Source of the DNA: Sphaerochaeta globosa str. Buddy
Lineage (GTDB): Bacteria; Spirochaetota; Spirochaetia; Sphaerochaetales; Sphaerochaetaceae
Assembly (NCBI RefSeq): GCF_000190435.1
Contig: NC_015152.1
Span: 2,486,458-2,550,457 of the forward strand
Reading direction: 5' to 3'
Length of the DNA: 64,000 bases
Shown in pieces: positions 1 to 8,636 of this stretch (position 1 is its first letter; each line of letters opens with the position of its first letter). The translations under genes were made by a program, and so were the position numbers. The notes under the pieces were generated by a model, which saw only the letters and a program-made list of their open reading frames with translations, ran no database searches and was not told where the DNA came from.

Positions 1-440
1 TCATCGTTGAGGCGGTCAATGAACAGTACTCCGTTGAGGTGGTCATACTCGTGTTGGATCGCACGGGCAAGCAAGCCTTCCGCTTTGACGGTGAAAACCT
101 TGCCTTCGACATCCTGAGCCTGTACGGTAACCCGCGCGGGACGCTGAACATCGTGCCAGACCCCTGGAATTGAGAGGCAACCCTCTTCTGAGGTATCGGT
201 CTCGATCGAGGTCTCGATAATTTGCGGATTGATATAGGCGCGATTTTCGGAGCCCTGGATGTGAATCACAAACAAGCGGCTGTTTACACCAACTTGCGGG
301 GCGGCCAGTCCGACACCATCTGCTTCTGCCATGGTTTCAAACATTGCATCCACCAGGATTCTCAGAGCACTATCAAATTTGGTTACTGGTTGGCACTTCT
401 CTGTAAGTACCTCATCTCCAAGTGTATATATATCTAACAT
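1..440 (-). CDS. def: Peptide deformylase (C-terminal end cut by window edge)
   Basis: Removes the formyl group from the N-terminal methionine of new proteins in the cytoplasm, a metal-dependent hydrolase. All three family motifs are readable on the minus strand: GVGLAAPQVG near residue 45, EGCLSIPG near residue 90 and QHEYDHLNG near residue 133, the last carrying the HExxH metal ligands. The ATG at 440 gives a normal N-terminus (MLDIYTLGDEVL). About 146 codons are present and the remainder lies left of the window. No Shine-Dalgarno sequence precedes the ATG; instead a strong promoter ends 9 nt upstream, so the mRNA may be leaderless. Identification is secure. Confidence 0.96.
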   Translation of the reverse strand, partial: MLDIYTLGDEVLTEKCQPVTKFDSALRILVDAMFETMAEADGVGLAAPQVGVNSRLFVIHIQGSENRAYINPQIIETSIETDTSEEGCLSIPGVWHDVQRPARVTVQAQDVEGKVFTVKAEGLLARAIQHEYDHLNGVLFIDRLND

Positions 441-449
441 AGTAGCTCA

Positions 450-478
450 ACTATACCAACACAAAAGGCTATGGTCAA
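450..478 (-). promoter_or_regulatory. Sigma70-type promoter of def, next to the start codon
   Basis: Minus-strand TTGACC (478-473), 17-nt spacer, TATAGT (455-450). Only 9 nt separate the -10 box from the def ATG at 440, so transcription should begin 1-3 nt before the start codon, leaving no room for a ribosome binding site. Confidence 0.7.
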
Positions 479-630
479 CGCAAGGGCGGTGAGTACACCC
501 ACAGGACAAAGAGGGTTGTTCTCTAGGCAATAATTTATTACAGATTTACTATTATGTATAATAAAGAGTGTTTCAGTTCCCTTGGTTTTTGCCAGTCCAA
601 TCGCACCTATAGGACCAGAAGGAGGCACCT

Positions 631-1092
631 ATGCGCACCATGCTGTCAGTTCTTCTTTGTCTCGCTCTCCTTTTCTTTGTTTCCTGCGACCCGGATGGGG
701 GTTCGGACCTGAATCCAACCCAAGAAAAGATCAAACTACTGCTAGATGAGCTCAAGCTTGCAGATGAGGAGGTAATGGCGTATCGGAGTTCGCATAGTGG
801 AAACCCACCTGCAGGATATTCAGAATCAGGGACTACACGCACCTACACCGATTATACGAACGCACATGGAGTACTCATAGATGGAACAGATGATCTCTCC
901 GCCTTGCCCGTACCGCAATACGGAGTCATGGATATGGATTTCAGCGGGGGGACGGTGGGGACTCTGACACGCCTGCGCCTGAATATTACCATTGTAGCAA
1001 CCGGTCCCCCGAGAGAAATGGATGTCACTTCCTGCTTCCTCAACGAAACTGATGTGACTGAGGATGCTGAAGAAATGTACGAAAATCCCTAA
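631..1092 (+). CDS. Small putative lipoprotein, unknown function
   Basis: Not recognised as a known family. The 153-residue product has a type II signal peptide: basic start MRT, hydrophobic stretch residues 4-18, lipobox FVSC with Cys at about 19, followed by an Asp-rich mature start, so it should be an exported lipoprotein. The rest is hydrophilic with no recognisable domain. A GGAGG at 621-625 fixes the start at 631. A perfect -10 box TATAAT lies at 557-562, giving a leader of about 60 nt. It stands alone between def (divergent) and the 3' end of priA (convergent, 3 nt gap). Confidence 0.7.
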   Translation: MRTMLSVLLCLALLFFVSCDPDGGSDLNPTQEKIKLLLDELKLADEEVMAYRSSHSGNPPAGYSESGTTRTYTDYTNAHGVLIDGTDDLSALPVPQYGVMDMDFSGGTVGTLTRLRLNITIVATGPPREMDVTSCFLNETDVTEDAEEMYENP

Positions 1093-1095
1093 AAA

Positions 1096-3060
1096 CTACA
1101 GCAACTGCAGCGGGTCGAGGTCAACCTCGAGGTACACAGCCGATACTGGAGTGTAGGAAGCAAGAACGGTGGCAACCAAATGGTGTGCTGAAGAGCCATC
1201 CTTGGCTGAGATCAGGATGTGATATCGATAGTTGGAGGCAATCATTTCCAAGGGGCACTCACCCGAGGTAAGTACTTCTGCCTTGGCATGAACGGCTGCT
1301 GAATTCAGCAGCGCTTCCAGCTTCTCTGTCTCCTCTTGTACCTTTTTCTGATTCCTGCCCCTGAGTACCAGGTTTATCAGCCTGCTATAAGGAGGAAATC
1401 CAGTGTCTTTCCTTACTGCAAGTTCTTCGTTGTAGAAGCCTTCGACATTACCGGCAAGGGCATACTGAATGGCGGGATTATCGGGATGGAAGGTCTGGAT
1501 GATCACCTTGCCTTGGTCGTTGTACCGTCCTGCCCTGCCCGAGACCTGTACAAGCAGGCTGAACGTCCGTTCCTGACTGCGGAAATCGGGAATATTCATG
1601 CCGCTATCGGCAAGCACGATTCCCACCAGCTCAACTTTGGGGAAATTGAGTCCCTTGGCCACCATCTGAGTTCCTAAAAGAATGTCGATCGAACCTTGGC
1701 GGAAATCAGAAAGAGTTTTCTGTACATGCCCTTTTTCCTTGGCACTATCGGTGTCCAGACGCTCGACGCGTGCCTTGGGAAAGAGTGTACGGATTTCCAT
1801 CTCCACCATCTCGGTACCAAAGCCGCTATACTGCACGTCAACGCTTCTGCACTCAGGACAGACGCGCATCGGAGCAGTGCGGTAGCCGCAGTAATGGCAC
1901 ACCATTTGCTCACTTTTCTTATGATACGTCAAAGCTACCGAGCAATTGGGACAGTGCAGCTCATAGCCACAGCTGTTGCAGTGGAAAAAGTATGAGAAAC
2001 CCCTGCGATTCAAAAAGAGTATTACCTGCTTCTGCTTGTCCAGTGTCTCTTTAATACCCTGTTTCAAGGCGGAACTGACCAAGGACTTCTCAAAGGCAAG
2101 ATTCACAACCTCCACCTTGGGCATGCTCCCTCCGGCCACTCGTTTGGTAAGATGCAAGGCACCGACCTGTGAGCCATCCTGCATCAGGCTGTAAGCCTCC
2201 AAGGAGGGGGTTGCACTTCCCATGACCAACGTCGCCCCTTCCTGCTGACAACGCCTTTGGGCAACCTGTCTGGCATGGTAGCGGGGAGTATTGCCGCTCT
2301 TGTAGCTGTTTTCGTGCTCCTCATCGAGAATAATCAGGCCAAGGTTCTCAAACGGGGCAAAGACGGCACTGCGAGCCCCGATGGCAAGCTGCACCTCTCC
2401 TGAAATTATCCGCTTCCACTCTTTCAGCCGTTGGCTCGGAGTAAGGGCTGAATGCAGGATTGCCACCTTGTTGGCGAACCGCGAGGTCACCTGTTGGGCA
2501 AGTTGATGAGTCAAGGTAATCTCGGGAACAAGGTAGATGACCGCCTTGCCTTCTGCGATTGCCGCCTCGGCACAACGAAGGAACACTTCACTCTTGCCGC
2601 TTCCCGTCACCCCATAGAGGTAATACATCGGCTTGTCACGTTTTAGGATGGCCTTAATGGCTGCATCCTGCTCATCGCTGAGCTGTTCAATCTTCGCAAA
2701 GCTGAGATCTTCCTCGACTTCAAGGGCCGGGATGCTGATCTCCCTCCTGCCACCGGGAATCATCATGCTCAATGCTTCGCCAAGCGAGCACAAATAGTAG
2801 CGACTCATCCAGGCAGCCAAATCCAGGAGTTGCTTTCCATACAGCGGCGATGCATCGATTACCCGCTTGATCGCCTTCAGCTCATACGGAGAGCTGAACG
2901 CATCCATCAAATCGATGACATACCCGGTCATCTCCCGCTTTCCGAAGGGAACAACAACCCGGTGACCTACTGCGACCTTATCCTGCATAGCTGGTTCAAT
3001 GGTATACGTAAAGGATTGCTTGAGCGGCAAATCCAATGCCACCATGGCAAACAAGGCCAT
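1096..3060 (-). CDS. priA: Primosomal protein N' (replication restart helicase)
   Basis: PriA is a 3'-5' superfamily 2 helicase that recognises stalled forks and reloads the replisome. Visible are the Walker A motif GVTGSGKSE, the DEEH box in LDEEHENSYK, and the zinc-binding insertion with paired CxxC motifs (CNSCGY, CPNC, CHYCGY, CPEC). At 654 residues it is slightly shorter than the E. coli protein. The ATG at 3060 overlaps the udg stop codon (TGATG) and has a GGGAGG 6-8 nt upstream; an upstream in-frame start at 3120 lies inside udg and is less likely. It is the last gene of the glpK-cdaA-acpS-truA-udg-priA minus-strand run. Confidence 0.97.
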   Translation of the reverse strand: MALFAMVALDLPLKQSFTYTIEPAMQDKVAVGHRVVVPFGKREMTGYVIDLMDAFSSPYELKAIKRVIDASPLYGKQLLDLAAWMSRYYLCSLGEALSMMIPGGRREISIPALEVEEDLSFAKIEQLSDEQDAAIKAILKRDKPMYYLYGVTGSGKSEVFLRCAEAAIAEGKAVIYLVPEITLTHQLAQQVTSRFANKVAILHSALTPSQRLKEWKRIISGEVQLAIGARSAVFAPFENLGLIILDEEHENSYKSGNTPRYHARQVAQRRCQQEGATLVMGSATPSLEAYSLMQDGSQVGALHLTKRVAGGSMPKVEVVNLAFEKSLVSSALKQGIKETLDKQKQVILFLNRRGFSYFFHCNSCGYELHCPNCSVALTYHKKSEQMVCHYCGYRTAPMRVCPECRSVDVQYSGFGTEMVEMEIRTLFPKARVERLDTDSAKEKGHVQKTLSDFRQGSIDILLGTQMVAKGLNFPKVELVGIVLADSGMNIPDFRSQERTFSLLVQVSGRAGRYNDQGKVIIQTFHPDNPAIQYALAGNVEGFYNEELAVRKDTGFPPYSRLINLVLRGRNQKKVQEETEKLEALLNSAAVHAKAEVLTSGECPLEMIASNYRYHILISAKDGSSAHHLVATVLASYTPVSAVYLEVDLDPLQLL

Positions 3061-3809
3061 CAGGACCTCCCGGAAAGCTGAATGTCCAGGTAGGCGGCAA
3101 TCTTCTTCAAATCGTCCCATACCGGTCGTTTCAACTCCATATTCCGAAGGACTGCAGCGGGGTGATAGGTTACAACCACCGGAACGTCCTCATACCGGAG
3201 GAAACGCCCCCTGAGCTTGCCCACCCCATCGGAAACACCCAATAGTGAACGTGCAGCAACACTGCCGACGAGAAGAATGATCTGGGGCTTGACCAACTGA
3301 ATCTGGCGCTTGAGGTATGGCAGGCACGCTTGTACCTCATCGACTTCAGGGTCGCGATTCTCCGGTGGCCGGCATTTTACAATGTTGGCTATGTAGACTG
3401 CGTTGCTGCGATCCATATGAATGGCACCCAACCAGCTGTCCAGATACTTGCCGGCCTTTCCTACAAAGGGTTTGCCGCTCGCATCCTCTTCAAATCCCGG
3501 GCCCTCCCCGATAACCATCAGGCGTGCAGGAATGGACCCTTCACCAAATACTACTTGCTTCCTAGTCTCGCACAAACGGCATTTGGTGCAGAGTGCGACC
3601 AACGCTTCAAGCTGACGGACATTGGTACCATGCACCGATCCCTTATCGATAGGAAGGGGAAGCATCGTATCAAGCAGGACAGAGAAGTCACGCTCACCAC
3701 AGCTTTGCAGCGGGGTTGCTCCGATCACGGCTTGTGCCTCATCACACAAATCAACAAAACTTTGGAGTGCGGAGGCAAGACCTTTGCGTCTCTCTTGGAT
3801 ATCACTCAT
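3060..3809 (-). CDS. Type 4 (Fe-S) uracil-DNA glycosylase
   Basis: Excises uracil from DNA as the first step of base excision repair. The 249-residue protein has the family 4 signature: a Cys pair in CTKCRLCETR for the [4Fe-4S] cluster, GEGPGFEEDASGKPFVGKAG for the active-site loop, and the C-terminal VTYHPAAVLRN motif. A roughly 50-residue N-terminal extension precedes the catalytic domain. The ATG at 3809 overlaps the end of truA (ATGAGTGA), indicating translational coupling; a longer frame up to 3920 lies inside truA and is not favoured. E. coli-type UDG motifs are absent. Confidence 0.93.
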   Translation of the reverse strand: MSDIQERRKGLASALQSFVDLCDEAQAVIGATPLQSCGERDFSVLLDTMLPLPIDKGSVHGTNVRQLEALVALCTKCRLCETRKQVVFGEGSIPARLMVIGEGPGFEEDASGKPFVGKAGKYLDSWLGAIHMDRSNAVYIANIVKCRPPENRDPEVDEVQACLPYLKRQIQLVKPQIILLVGSVAARSLLGVSDGVGKLRGRFLRYEDVPVVVTYHPAAVLRNMELKRPVWDDLKKIAAYLDIQLSGRS

Positions 3810-4647
3810 GCTCTTCCTCCTCGAACCACGCATACTCATCCACATCATAGCTGATGCGGTAGAGATACAGACCGCAGGCACTTGCAGTACGACCAGAACG
3901 GCTTCGGTCCTTGGAAGCAAGGATGTGCCTAAACTCTTCTACAGGCAAATCCTTGGTTGCAAACTCCATCATCGATCCAACCAGAGAACGCACCATTTTA
4001 TACAAGAAAGCATTACCGCATATGGTATAGGATAACAACTCCTTGCCAAAGCGGTCGATCTCCAACCTCCAATAGGATTCATAAATATCCCGAAAGCGCG
4101 AGGGACAGAGGTCGCCGCTTGCAGTGAATGTAGTAAAATCGTGAGTTCCCCGTATGCTGCATGCATACTCATTCAGTAGCTCAAGGGAGGGAAACTGCTT
4201 GACTTTTGCAACCAGCTTGTCATCGAAAGCAGTCATATCGCACTCCCGTTTATAGTAGTAGCGATACGTGCGGGCCATCGTTGTATAGCGGGCATGAAAG
4301 GTCCCATCAGTCTCACATGAATCCAAAATCCTGATATCAGCAGGGAGCAGACGGTTGAGGGCAAGGGCGAATTTCTCGCCCTTGATCCTCGTGTTTGCTA
4401 TGTCCATATGACAGACTTGGGCTAGGGCATGCACCCCGCTGTCGGTTCGTCCACTGCCAACAACCTGGACTTCCTCGTCGAGTATCTGCTTAAGCGTCTG
4501 TTCAATAATTTCTGCAACACTTTTGGCATTTGATTGCTTCTGCCAGCCACTGTAGTGACTTCCATGGTAGGAGACGGTCATACGTATTCTTCGCAAACCG
4601 GGGTCCAACGGCTCAAGGTCAGGTCGTTTCCAATCAGAGCGAGCCAT
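3802..4647 (-). CDS. truA: tRNA pseudouridine(38-40) synthase
   Basis: Converts uridines 38-40 of the tRNA anticodon arm to pseudouridine. The catalytic aspartate lies in GRTDSGVHA near residue 65, and the N-terminal SYHGSHYSGWQ matches the family SYdGt.f.GWQ pattern. The length of 281 residues is close to the usual 250-270, the extra being an N-terminal tail. It overlaps acpS upstream by 14 nt and udg downstream by 8 nt, so these genes are translated from one message. Confidence 0.95.
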   Translation of the reverse strand: MARSDWKRPDLEPLDPGLRRIRMTVSYHGSHYSGWQKQSNAKSVAEIIEQTLKQILDEEVQVVGSGRTDSGVHALAQVCHMDIANTRIKGEKFALALNRLLPADIRILDSCETDGTFHARYTTMARTYRYYYKRECDMTAFDDKLVAKVKQFPSLELLNEYACSIRGTHDFTTFTASGDLCPSRFRDIYESYWRLEIDRFGKELLSYTICGNAFLYKMVRSLVGSMMEFATKDLPVEEFRHILASKDRSRSGRTASACGLYLYRISYDVDEYAWFEEEEHE

Positions 4648-5011
4648 CGTTGCCTCCCTGAAGAAGAACCACCGCTACTGCCACAGGCTGATCATGACTG
4701 ATGGAAAGCATGGCCTTGCGACTTCCTACCAATGCCTGGGCTCTCCCACAAAAACAAAGCAGCGGACTGCCATCGGCTTGTCGCTCAACCCAGATTTCCT
4801 GCAAGCTGATGCCCTTCAATCCTGTACCCAAGGCTTTACCCAAAGCCTCTTTGGCGGCAAACCTCCCCGCAAGGAACTCACTCTGTACCCCTGGGGCAAG
4901 AGAAGCAGCATCAGAGAGCTCCAGTGGGTGGAACAAGCGCTGTTTGACTGCCTCAGAGAGTTTGCCGATCCGAATAATATTCACTACATCGATGCCGATA
5001 CCCTCAATCAT
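4634..5011 (-). CDS. acpS: Holo-[acyl-carrier-protein] synthase
   Basis: Transfers 4'-phosphopantetheine from CoA to apo-ACP, making ACP active for fatty acid synthesis. The family motif GIGIDVV (Mg-binding Asp) opens the protein and FLAGRFAAKEALGKALGTG carries the second metal ligand Glu and the Lys. The length of 125 residues is typical. The ATG at 5011 overlaps the ybbR stop codon (TGATG). It lies between the c-di-AMP genes and truA. Confidence 0.95.
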   Translation of the reverse strand: MIEGIGIDVVNIIRIGKLSEAVKQRLFHPLELSDAASLAPGVQSEFLAGRFAAKEALGKALGTGLKGISLQEIWVERQADGSPLLCFCGRAQALVGSRKAMLSISHDQPVAVAVVLLQGGNDGSL

Positions 5012-5418
5012 CAGGTTCCGCTCCCTACTCCGAAGAGAATCCGATATTGGGTGGGATTGGCCAATAGGGCAATTTCGGCACTGTCGAAGACCTGTTCGTC
5101 GTATACAAGAATAACCGGGGCGGTGGCTATGCCCTCCTGCTTGACCGCTGAGAAGTCCACGGTTGCCCGAATATAATTCGGGTCAATGAGATAAATGATG
5201 TCTTCATTTCCGCGGATGCTGACCTCAACCGAAGTTGGTACCAAACTCTGAGCTTCAAATTGTGCAGGCAGAGAGACTGAAATGGGAATGGTTACCACTC
5301 TTGCTCCCAACGTAGTGTATTGGATGAAGGCGTAGACTAGCACGGCAAATACCAAGGAAAGAACTTTGGCCGGCCAGTTATACAAAAATGCTTGCAGGTT
5401 TTTACTCAGCTTCGTCAC
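5011..5418 (-). CDS. YbbR-domain protein, CdaR-like regulator of the c-di-AMP cyclase (short form)
   Basis: CdaR proteins sit in the membrane facing outward and modulate the diadenylate cyclase CdaA. This 135-residue version has one TM segment (residues 17-36, around KVLSLVFAVLVYAFIQ) and a single YbbR-type beta domain, whereas firmicute CdaR carries several. It starts at a GTG (5418) with AGGAGG 6 nt upstream, inside the end of cdaA (17-nt overlap), which supports the functional link. The assignment rests on topology, domain pattern and position next to cdaA. Confidence 0.82.
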   Translation of the reverse strand: MTKLSKNLQAFLYNWPAKVLSLVFAVLVYAFIQYTTLGARVVTIPISVSLPAQFEAQSLVPTSVEVSIRGNEDIIYLIDPNYIRATVDFSAVKQEGIATAPVILVYDEQVFDSAEIALLANPTQYRILFGVGSGT

Positions 5419-6223
5419 TGCTTGCCTCCTGCAAAAGCTCTTCGGGAGTAATGTCGTTGTAACTGAACAAGGCTAGCAGCATCCGCTTGATGGTTCCTGC
5501 TTCAAGATCATAGTAGAGGTTCGCATTATACGTCATGCTGATGGCACCGGTCTCTTCACTGACAATCAGGACCACGGCATCGGACTCCTCAGCCAACCCC
5601 AAGGCAGCACGGTGACGGGTACCAAAGCTTTTCTTGATGTCGGTCTGTTCACTGAGAGGCAGATAACAGCCGGCAGCTACGATGCGGCCGCTCTGAACGA
5701 CCATTGCTCCGTCATGCAACGGTGTGTCATGGTCGAAGACGGTAAGAATCAGACTGGTGGAAAGGTCGGCATTGAGCCTCGTTCCACTGTCGATAATATT
5801 CTTGATGCCCAAACGACGGGGGAACACAATGAGGGCGCCCCTTCGTTTATTCACCAGTACATTGCAGGCATTGAGAATGGAGTCTATCTGGTCGGAACTC
5901 GTGGTCTGCGTACCAATCCTGAAAAGCCTCGAGCCACCACTCCACAGCTGGGTGAAGGATCGGCGCAGTTCGGGCTGGTAAACAATACAGATGAATATGG
6001 TTGCAGGAATCGAAATATACCGAAACATCCAGAGCAGAACATCCAGCTTCAGGATGTAGCTCACGGCAAAGGAGGCAAATAAGACTACTACAACCTTGAC
6101 CAGTTGCTGAGCTTTGGTCTGTGCTATCGTTACATAAAACCGATAGAACACCCATGCAAGCACCCCCACCTGAAGGGCGGGGCGCATGAATGAGAGCAAA
6201 CCTTGCATCGCATCGAAAACCAT
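5402..6223 (-). CDS. cdaA: Membrane-bound diadenylate cyclase CdaA (DAC domain)
   Basis: Joins two ATP into cyclic di-AMP, the second messenger controlling potassium and osmolyte balance. About three N-terminal TM helices (residues 8-75) precede the DAC domain. Both catalytic motifs are visible: DGAMVV and GTRHRAALG (RHR). The 273-residue length matches CdaA. The start is set at the ATG at 6223, with AGGAG 6 nt upstream, in preference to the TTG one codon earlier. glpK ends only about 10 nt upstream, so it may also be carried on a glpK transcript. Confidence 0.93.
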   Translation of the reverse strand: MVFDAMQGLLSFMRPALQVGVLAWVFYRFYVTIAQTKAQQLVKVVVVLFASFAVSYILKLDVLLWMFRYISIPATIFICIVYQPELRRSFTQLWSGGSRLFRIGTQTTSSDQIDSILNACNVLVNKRRGALIVFPRRLGIKNIIDSGTRLNADLSTSLILTVFDHDTPLHDGAMVVQSGRIVAAGCYLPLSEQTDIKKSFGTRHRAALGLAEESDAVVLIVSEETGAISMTYNANLYYDLEAGTIKRMLLALFSYNDITPEELLQEASSDEAE

Positions 6224-6232
6224 CAAGCACTC

Positions 6233-7747
6233 CTACTGTTCATCTTCCTGCGGCCCCACCCAGTCGAGGGTGCGATTCACAGCTTTCTTCCAGAAGCGAA
6301 TCTTCTCACATCGAACTTCCTTGGACATCTTCGGTTCCCAACGGCGCTCCTCCTTCCAATAGGCGGCAAGCTCCTGTAAATCCTTCCATACTCCCACAGA
6401 CAAGCCCGCAGCGTAGGCGGCACCCAAAGCAGTAGTCTCCACCACCAAGGGACGGATGACAGGAATCCCCAGCAGGTCGGCTTGGAATTCCATCAATGGC
6501 TGGCTGTTGGTAAGCCCGCCGTCGACCTTGAGGGTAGTCATCTCGATTCCGCTATCCTTTTCCATTCCCTTGAAAATATCGTGGGCTTGGAAGGCTGTCG
6601 CTTCCAAAATGGCCCTGGCAAGGTGGGCGCGGGTCACATAGCCGGTCAGCCCTGCAATTACCCCGCGTGCATCAGATCTCCAGTACGGAGCAAAAAGCCC
6701 ACTGAAAGCAGGAACGATGTACACTCCGCCGCAGTCTGGCACAGAGGAGGCCAGTTTGTCCAGTTCCTGTGGATTCTGCACGATCTTCAAATTGTCCCGT
6801 GCCCATTGAACCAAGGAGCCTGCTACTGCAATGGAACCTTCCAATGCGTACATCGGCTTTTCACTGCCCAGCTGATAGGCCACGGTTGTCAACAAACCTT
6901 GGGCACTGGTGACAAGCTTGAGTCCGGTGTTTACCAAAAGGAAGCAGCCGGTACCGTACGTGCTCTTTCCCAATCCTTCCGTGAAACAGGCCTGGCCGAA
7001 CAAGGCAGCCTGCTGGTCGCCGAGGATTCCACACACAGGAACTTCGCTGCGAAGCGGACCGCTGGGGGTGGTAGTGGCATACACCATGCCCGATGACGGA
7101 ACAATCATAGGAAGAGCTTTCTTGGGTATATTGAACAGGGAGAGCAGCTCGTCATCCCACTGACAGGTCTCGATATTCATCAAAAGGTATCGTGAAGCAT
7201 TGGTCACATCGGTAACCAGTGCTTTTCCACCGGTAAGGTTCCAGGTAAGCCAGGTATCGATGGTGCCGAAGACCACATCGCCCTTCTCGGCCTCATCACG
7301 CAGACCATCCACATGGTCAAGCAACCAAGCAATTTTGGAAGCAGAAAAATACGGGCTGAAAAGCAGACCGCTCTTTTTCTGCAAAAAAGAAGCATCCACA
7401 TGCTCTTTCAGCTTCTCAATGAGGTCGGAACCCCTCAGGTCCTGCCATACGATGGCATTGTGCCAGACTTTTCCAGTCTTCGGATTCCAAGCGATGATGG
7501 TCTCCCGCTGGTTGGTGATGCCGATTCCTGCAATATCGCTGCCTTTGAGGTTGGCAGCCTTGAGGGCCTTGCTGATGCACTCCGAGCTGTTGTCCCAGAT
7601 TTCCCAAGGATCATGTTCGACCCAACCGGGCTGGGGATAAATCTGCTGGTGTTCCAGCTGATGGGATGCGACAAGAGTCCCTTTCTGATCAAATACAATA
7701 AATCGGGTACTGGTCGTCCCCTGGTCCAAAGCTCCAACGTATTTCAC
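6233..7747 (-). CDS. glpK: Glycerol kinase
   Basis: Phosphorylates glycerol to glycerol-3-phosphate. FGGY-family features: N-terminal ALDQGTTSTRFIVFD phosphate-binding loop, the substrate segment NQRETI near residue 80, and the C-terminal DGGLTNSQPLMEFQADLLG. The length of 504 residues is essentially that of E. coli GlpK. A GTG start at 7747 is chosen because AGGAGG lies 7 nt upstream; the longer in-frame ATG at 7783 has no ribosome site. A minus-strand TATACT at 7774-7769 is a possible -10 box. Its location beside cdaA may be no more than a shared transcript. Confidence 0.96.
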   Translation of the reverse strand: MKYVGALDQGTTSTRFIVFDQKGTLVASHQLEHQQIYPQPGWVEHDPWEIWDNSSECISKALKAANLKGSDIAGIGITNQRETIIAWNPKTGKVWHNAIVWQDLRGSDLIEKLKEHVDASFLQKKSGLLFSPYFSASKIAWLLDHVDGLRDEAEKGDVVFGTIDTWLTWNLTGGKALVTDVTNASRYLLMNIETCQWDDELLSLFNIPKKALPMIVPSSGMVYATTTPSGPLRSEVPVCGILGDQQAALFGQACFTEGLGKSTYGTGCFLLVNTGLKLVTSAQGLLTTVAYQLGSEKPMYALEGSIAVAGSLVQWARDNLKIVQNPQELDKLASSVPDCGGVYIVPAFSGLFAPYWRSDARGVIAGLTGYVTRAHLARAILEATAFQAHDIFKGMEKDSGIEMTTLKVDGGLTNSQPLMEFQADLLGIPVIRPLVVETTALGAAYAAGLSVGVWKDLQELAAYWKEERRWEPKMSKEVRCEKIRFWKKAVNRTLDWVGPQEDEQ

Positions 7748-7851
7748 GCGATTCCTCCTCTTTGAGTCAGTATAGCTTCTCACCCCTCTTTTTGAAAGGC
7801 AAAAAGAGCAAAAGGGACCTGAGTTTTACCTACCGTTATGAGCCTTGTCCA

Positions 7852-7860
7852 TGGTATACT
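7852..7860 (+). promoter_or_regulatory. Extended -10 promoter directly before the DRTGG gene
   Basis: TGGTATACT is an extended -10 element (TGnTATACT). It ends 7 nt before the ATG at 7868, so the transcript should start at or next to the start codon. No convincing -35 box is seen 16-18 nt upstream, as expected for an extended -10 promoter. Confidence 0.5.
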
Positions 7861-7867
7861 CACACCT

Positions 7868-8212
7868 ATGAAACTTAAAGATATCCTAGCATGTGTGGAT
7901 GGGAAGCTTGTCTGCGGAGAATCCCATCTGGAAGACGAAGTAATGAGAGGTTTTGCCAGCGACCTTATGAGCGATGTACTGACCATCCTTGAGGATGACA
8001 TCATCCTCATCACCGGCTTGTCCAATAATCAGGCCATCAGAACGGCGGAGATGAGTGACATCAGCAACATTCTGCTGGTTCGCAACAAGAAACCCAGCCA
8101 AAGCATGATCGACATGGCCAAGGAGTTGAATATTTCGCTCGCCTACACCTCCTTCTCCCTTTTTAAAGCTAGCGGGCTTCTCTATCAACAAGGGTTGAAG
8201 CCGGTATATTAG
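7868..8212 (+). CDS. DRTGG-domain protein of a hydrogenase-linked signalling cluster
   Basis: The 114-residue protein resembles free-standing DRTGG domains found next to HATPase and iron-hydrogenase-like genes in anaerobes; the DRTGG domain binds nucleotides in larger proteins. It is soluble, with no signal peptide. The ATG at 7868 (MKLKDILACVDGKLV) is preferred; an in-frame ATG at 7838 exists but lies upstream of the -10 box. No Shine-Dalgarno is visible, so the message may be leaderless. The next gene starts 1 nt after the stop. Its role as part of a redox or hydrogen sensing relay is inference from neighbours. Confidence 0.75.
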   Translation: MKLKDILACVDGKLVCGESHLEDEVMRGFASDLMSDVLTILEDDIILITGLSNNQAIRTAEMSDISNILLVRNKKPSQSMIDMAKELNISLAYTSFSLFKASGLLYQQGLKPVY

Positions 8213-8213
8213 C

Positions 8214-8636
8214 ATGCATCAAGAGTACCTTGTCCCAGCACAGGACTTCTCGGTGGCGGGTGTTGCATCCAGCAACCTAAAGCGGCTGCTCAAACAGCTG
8301 AATATCCCCCCCTTGACGATCAAGCGCATCATAGTCGCAGTCTTCGAGGCTGAAGTCAACGTCATAGCCCACTCCTATGGGGGCAAGATTCTTTGCGACT
8401 TCGAGGAAGAACAAGTTCAGGTGGATGTCATCGACACCGGACCCGGCATCCCCGACTTGGAGCTGGCCATGACCGAAGGATGGTCGACGGCAAGCGACGA
8501 AGTCCGCGAGATGGGGTACGGAGCAGGCATGGGATTGCCGAATATTCGAAAGAGTTGTGACAAGTTGTCCATTTATACCAAGGCCGGGGACCACACCCAC
8601 CTGTCCATGCTGTTCAAATTCAAGGAGGAGTCATGA
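8214..8636 (+). CDS. HATPase-fold anti-sigma/serine kinase-like ATP-binding protein
   Basis: A 140-residue stand-alone GHKL ATPase domain like RsbW. Visible are an N-box (EAEVNVIAHSYGG), a G1 box (DVIDTGPGIPD) and a G2 box (GYGAGMGLPNIRK). There is no sensor or phosphoacceptor histidine region. It lies 1 nt after the DRTGG gene and overlaps the following Fe-S protein by 4 nt, so the three are one operon. In this arrangement it probably transmits a signal from the hydrogenase-like protein, but its partner is unknown. Confidence 0.8.
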   Translation: MHQEYLVPAQDFSVAGVASSNLKRLLKQLNIPPLTIKRIIVAVFEAEVNVIAHSYGGKILCDFEEEQVQVDVIDTGPGIPDLELAMTEGWSTASDEVREMGYGAGMGLPNIRKSCDKLSIYTKAGDHTHLSMLFKFKEES

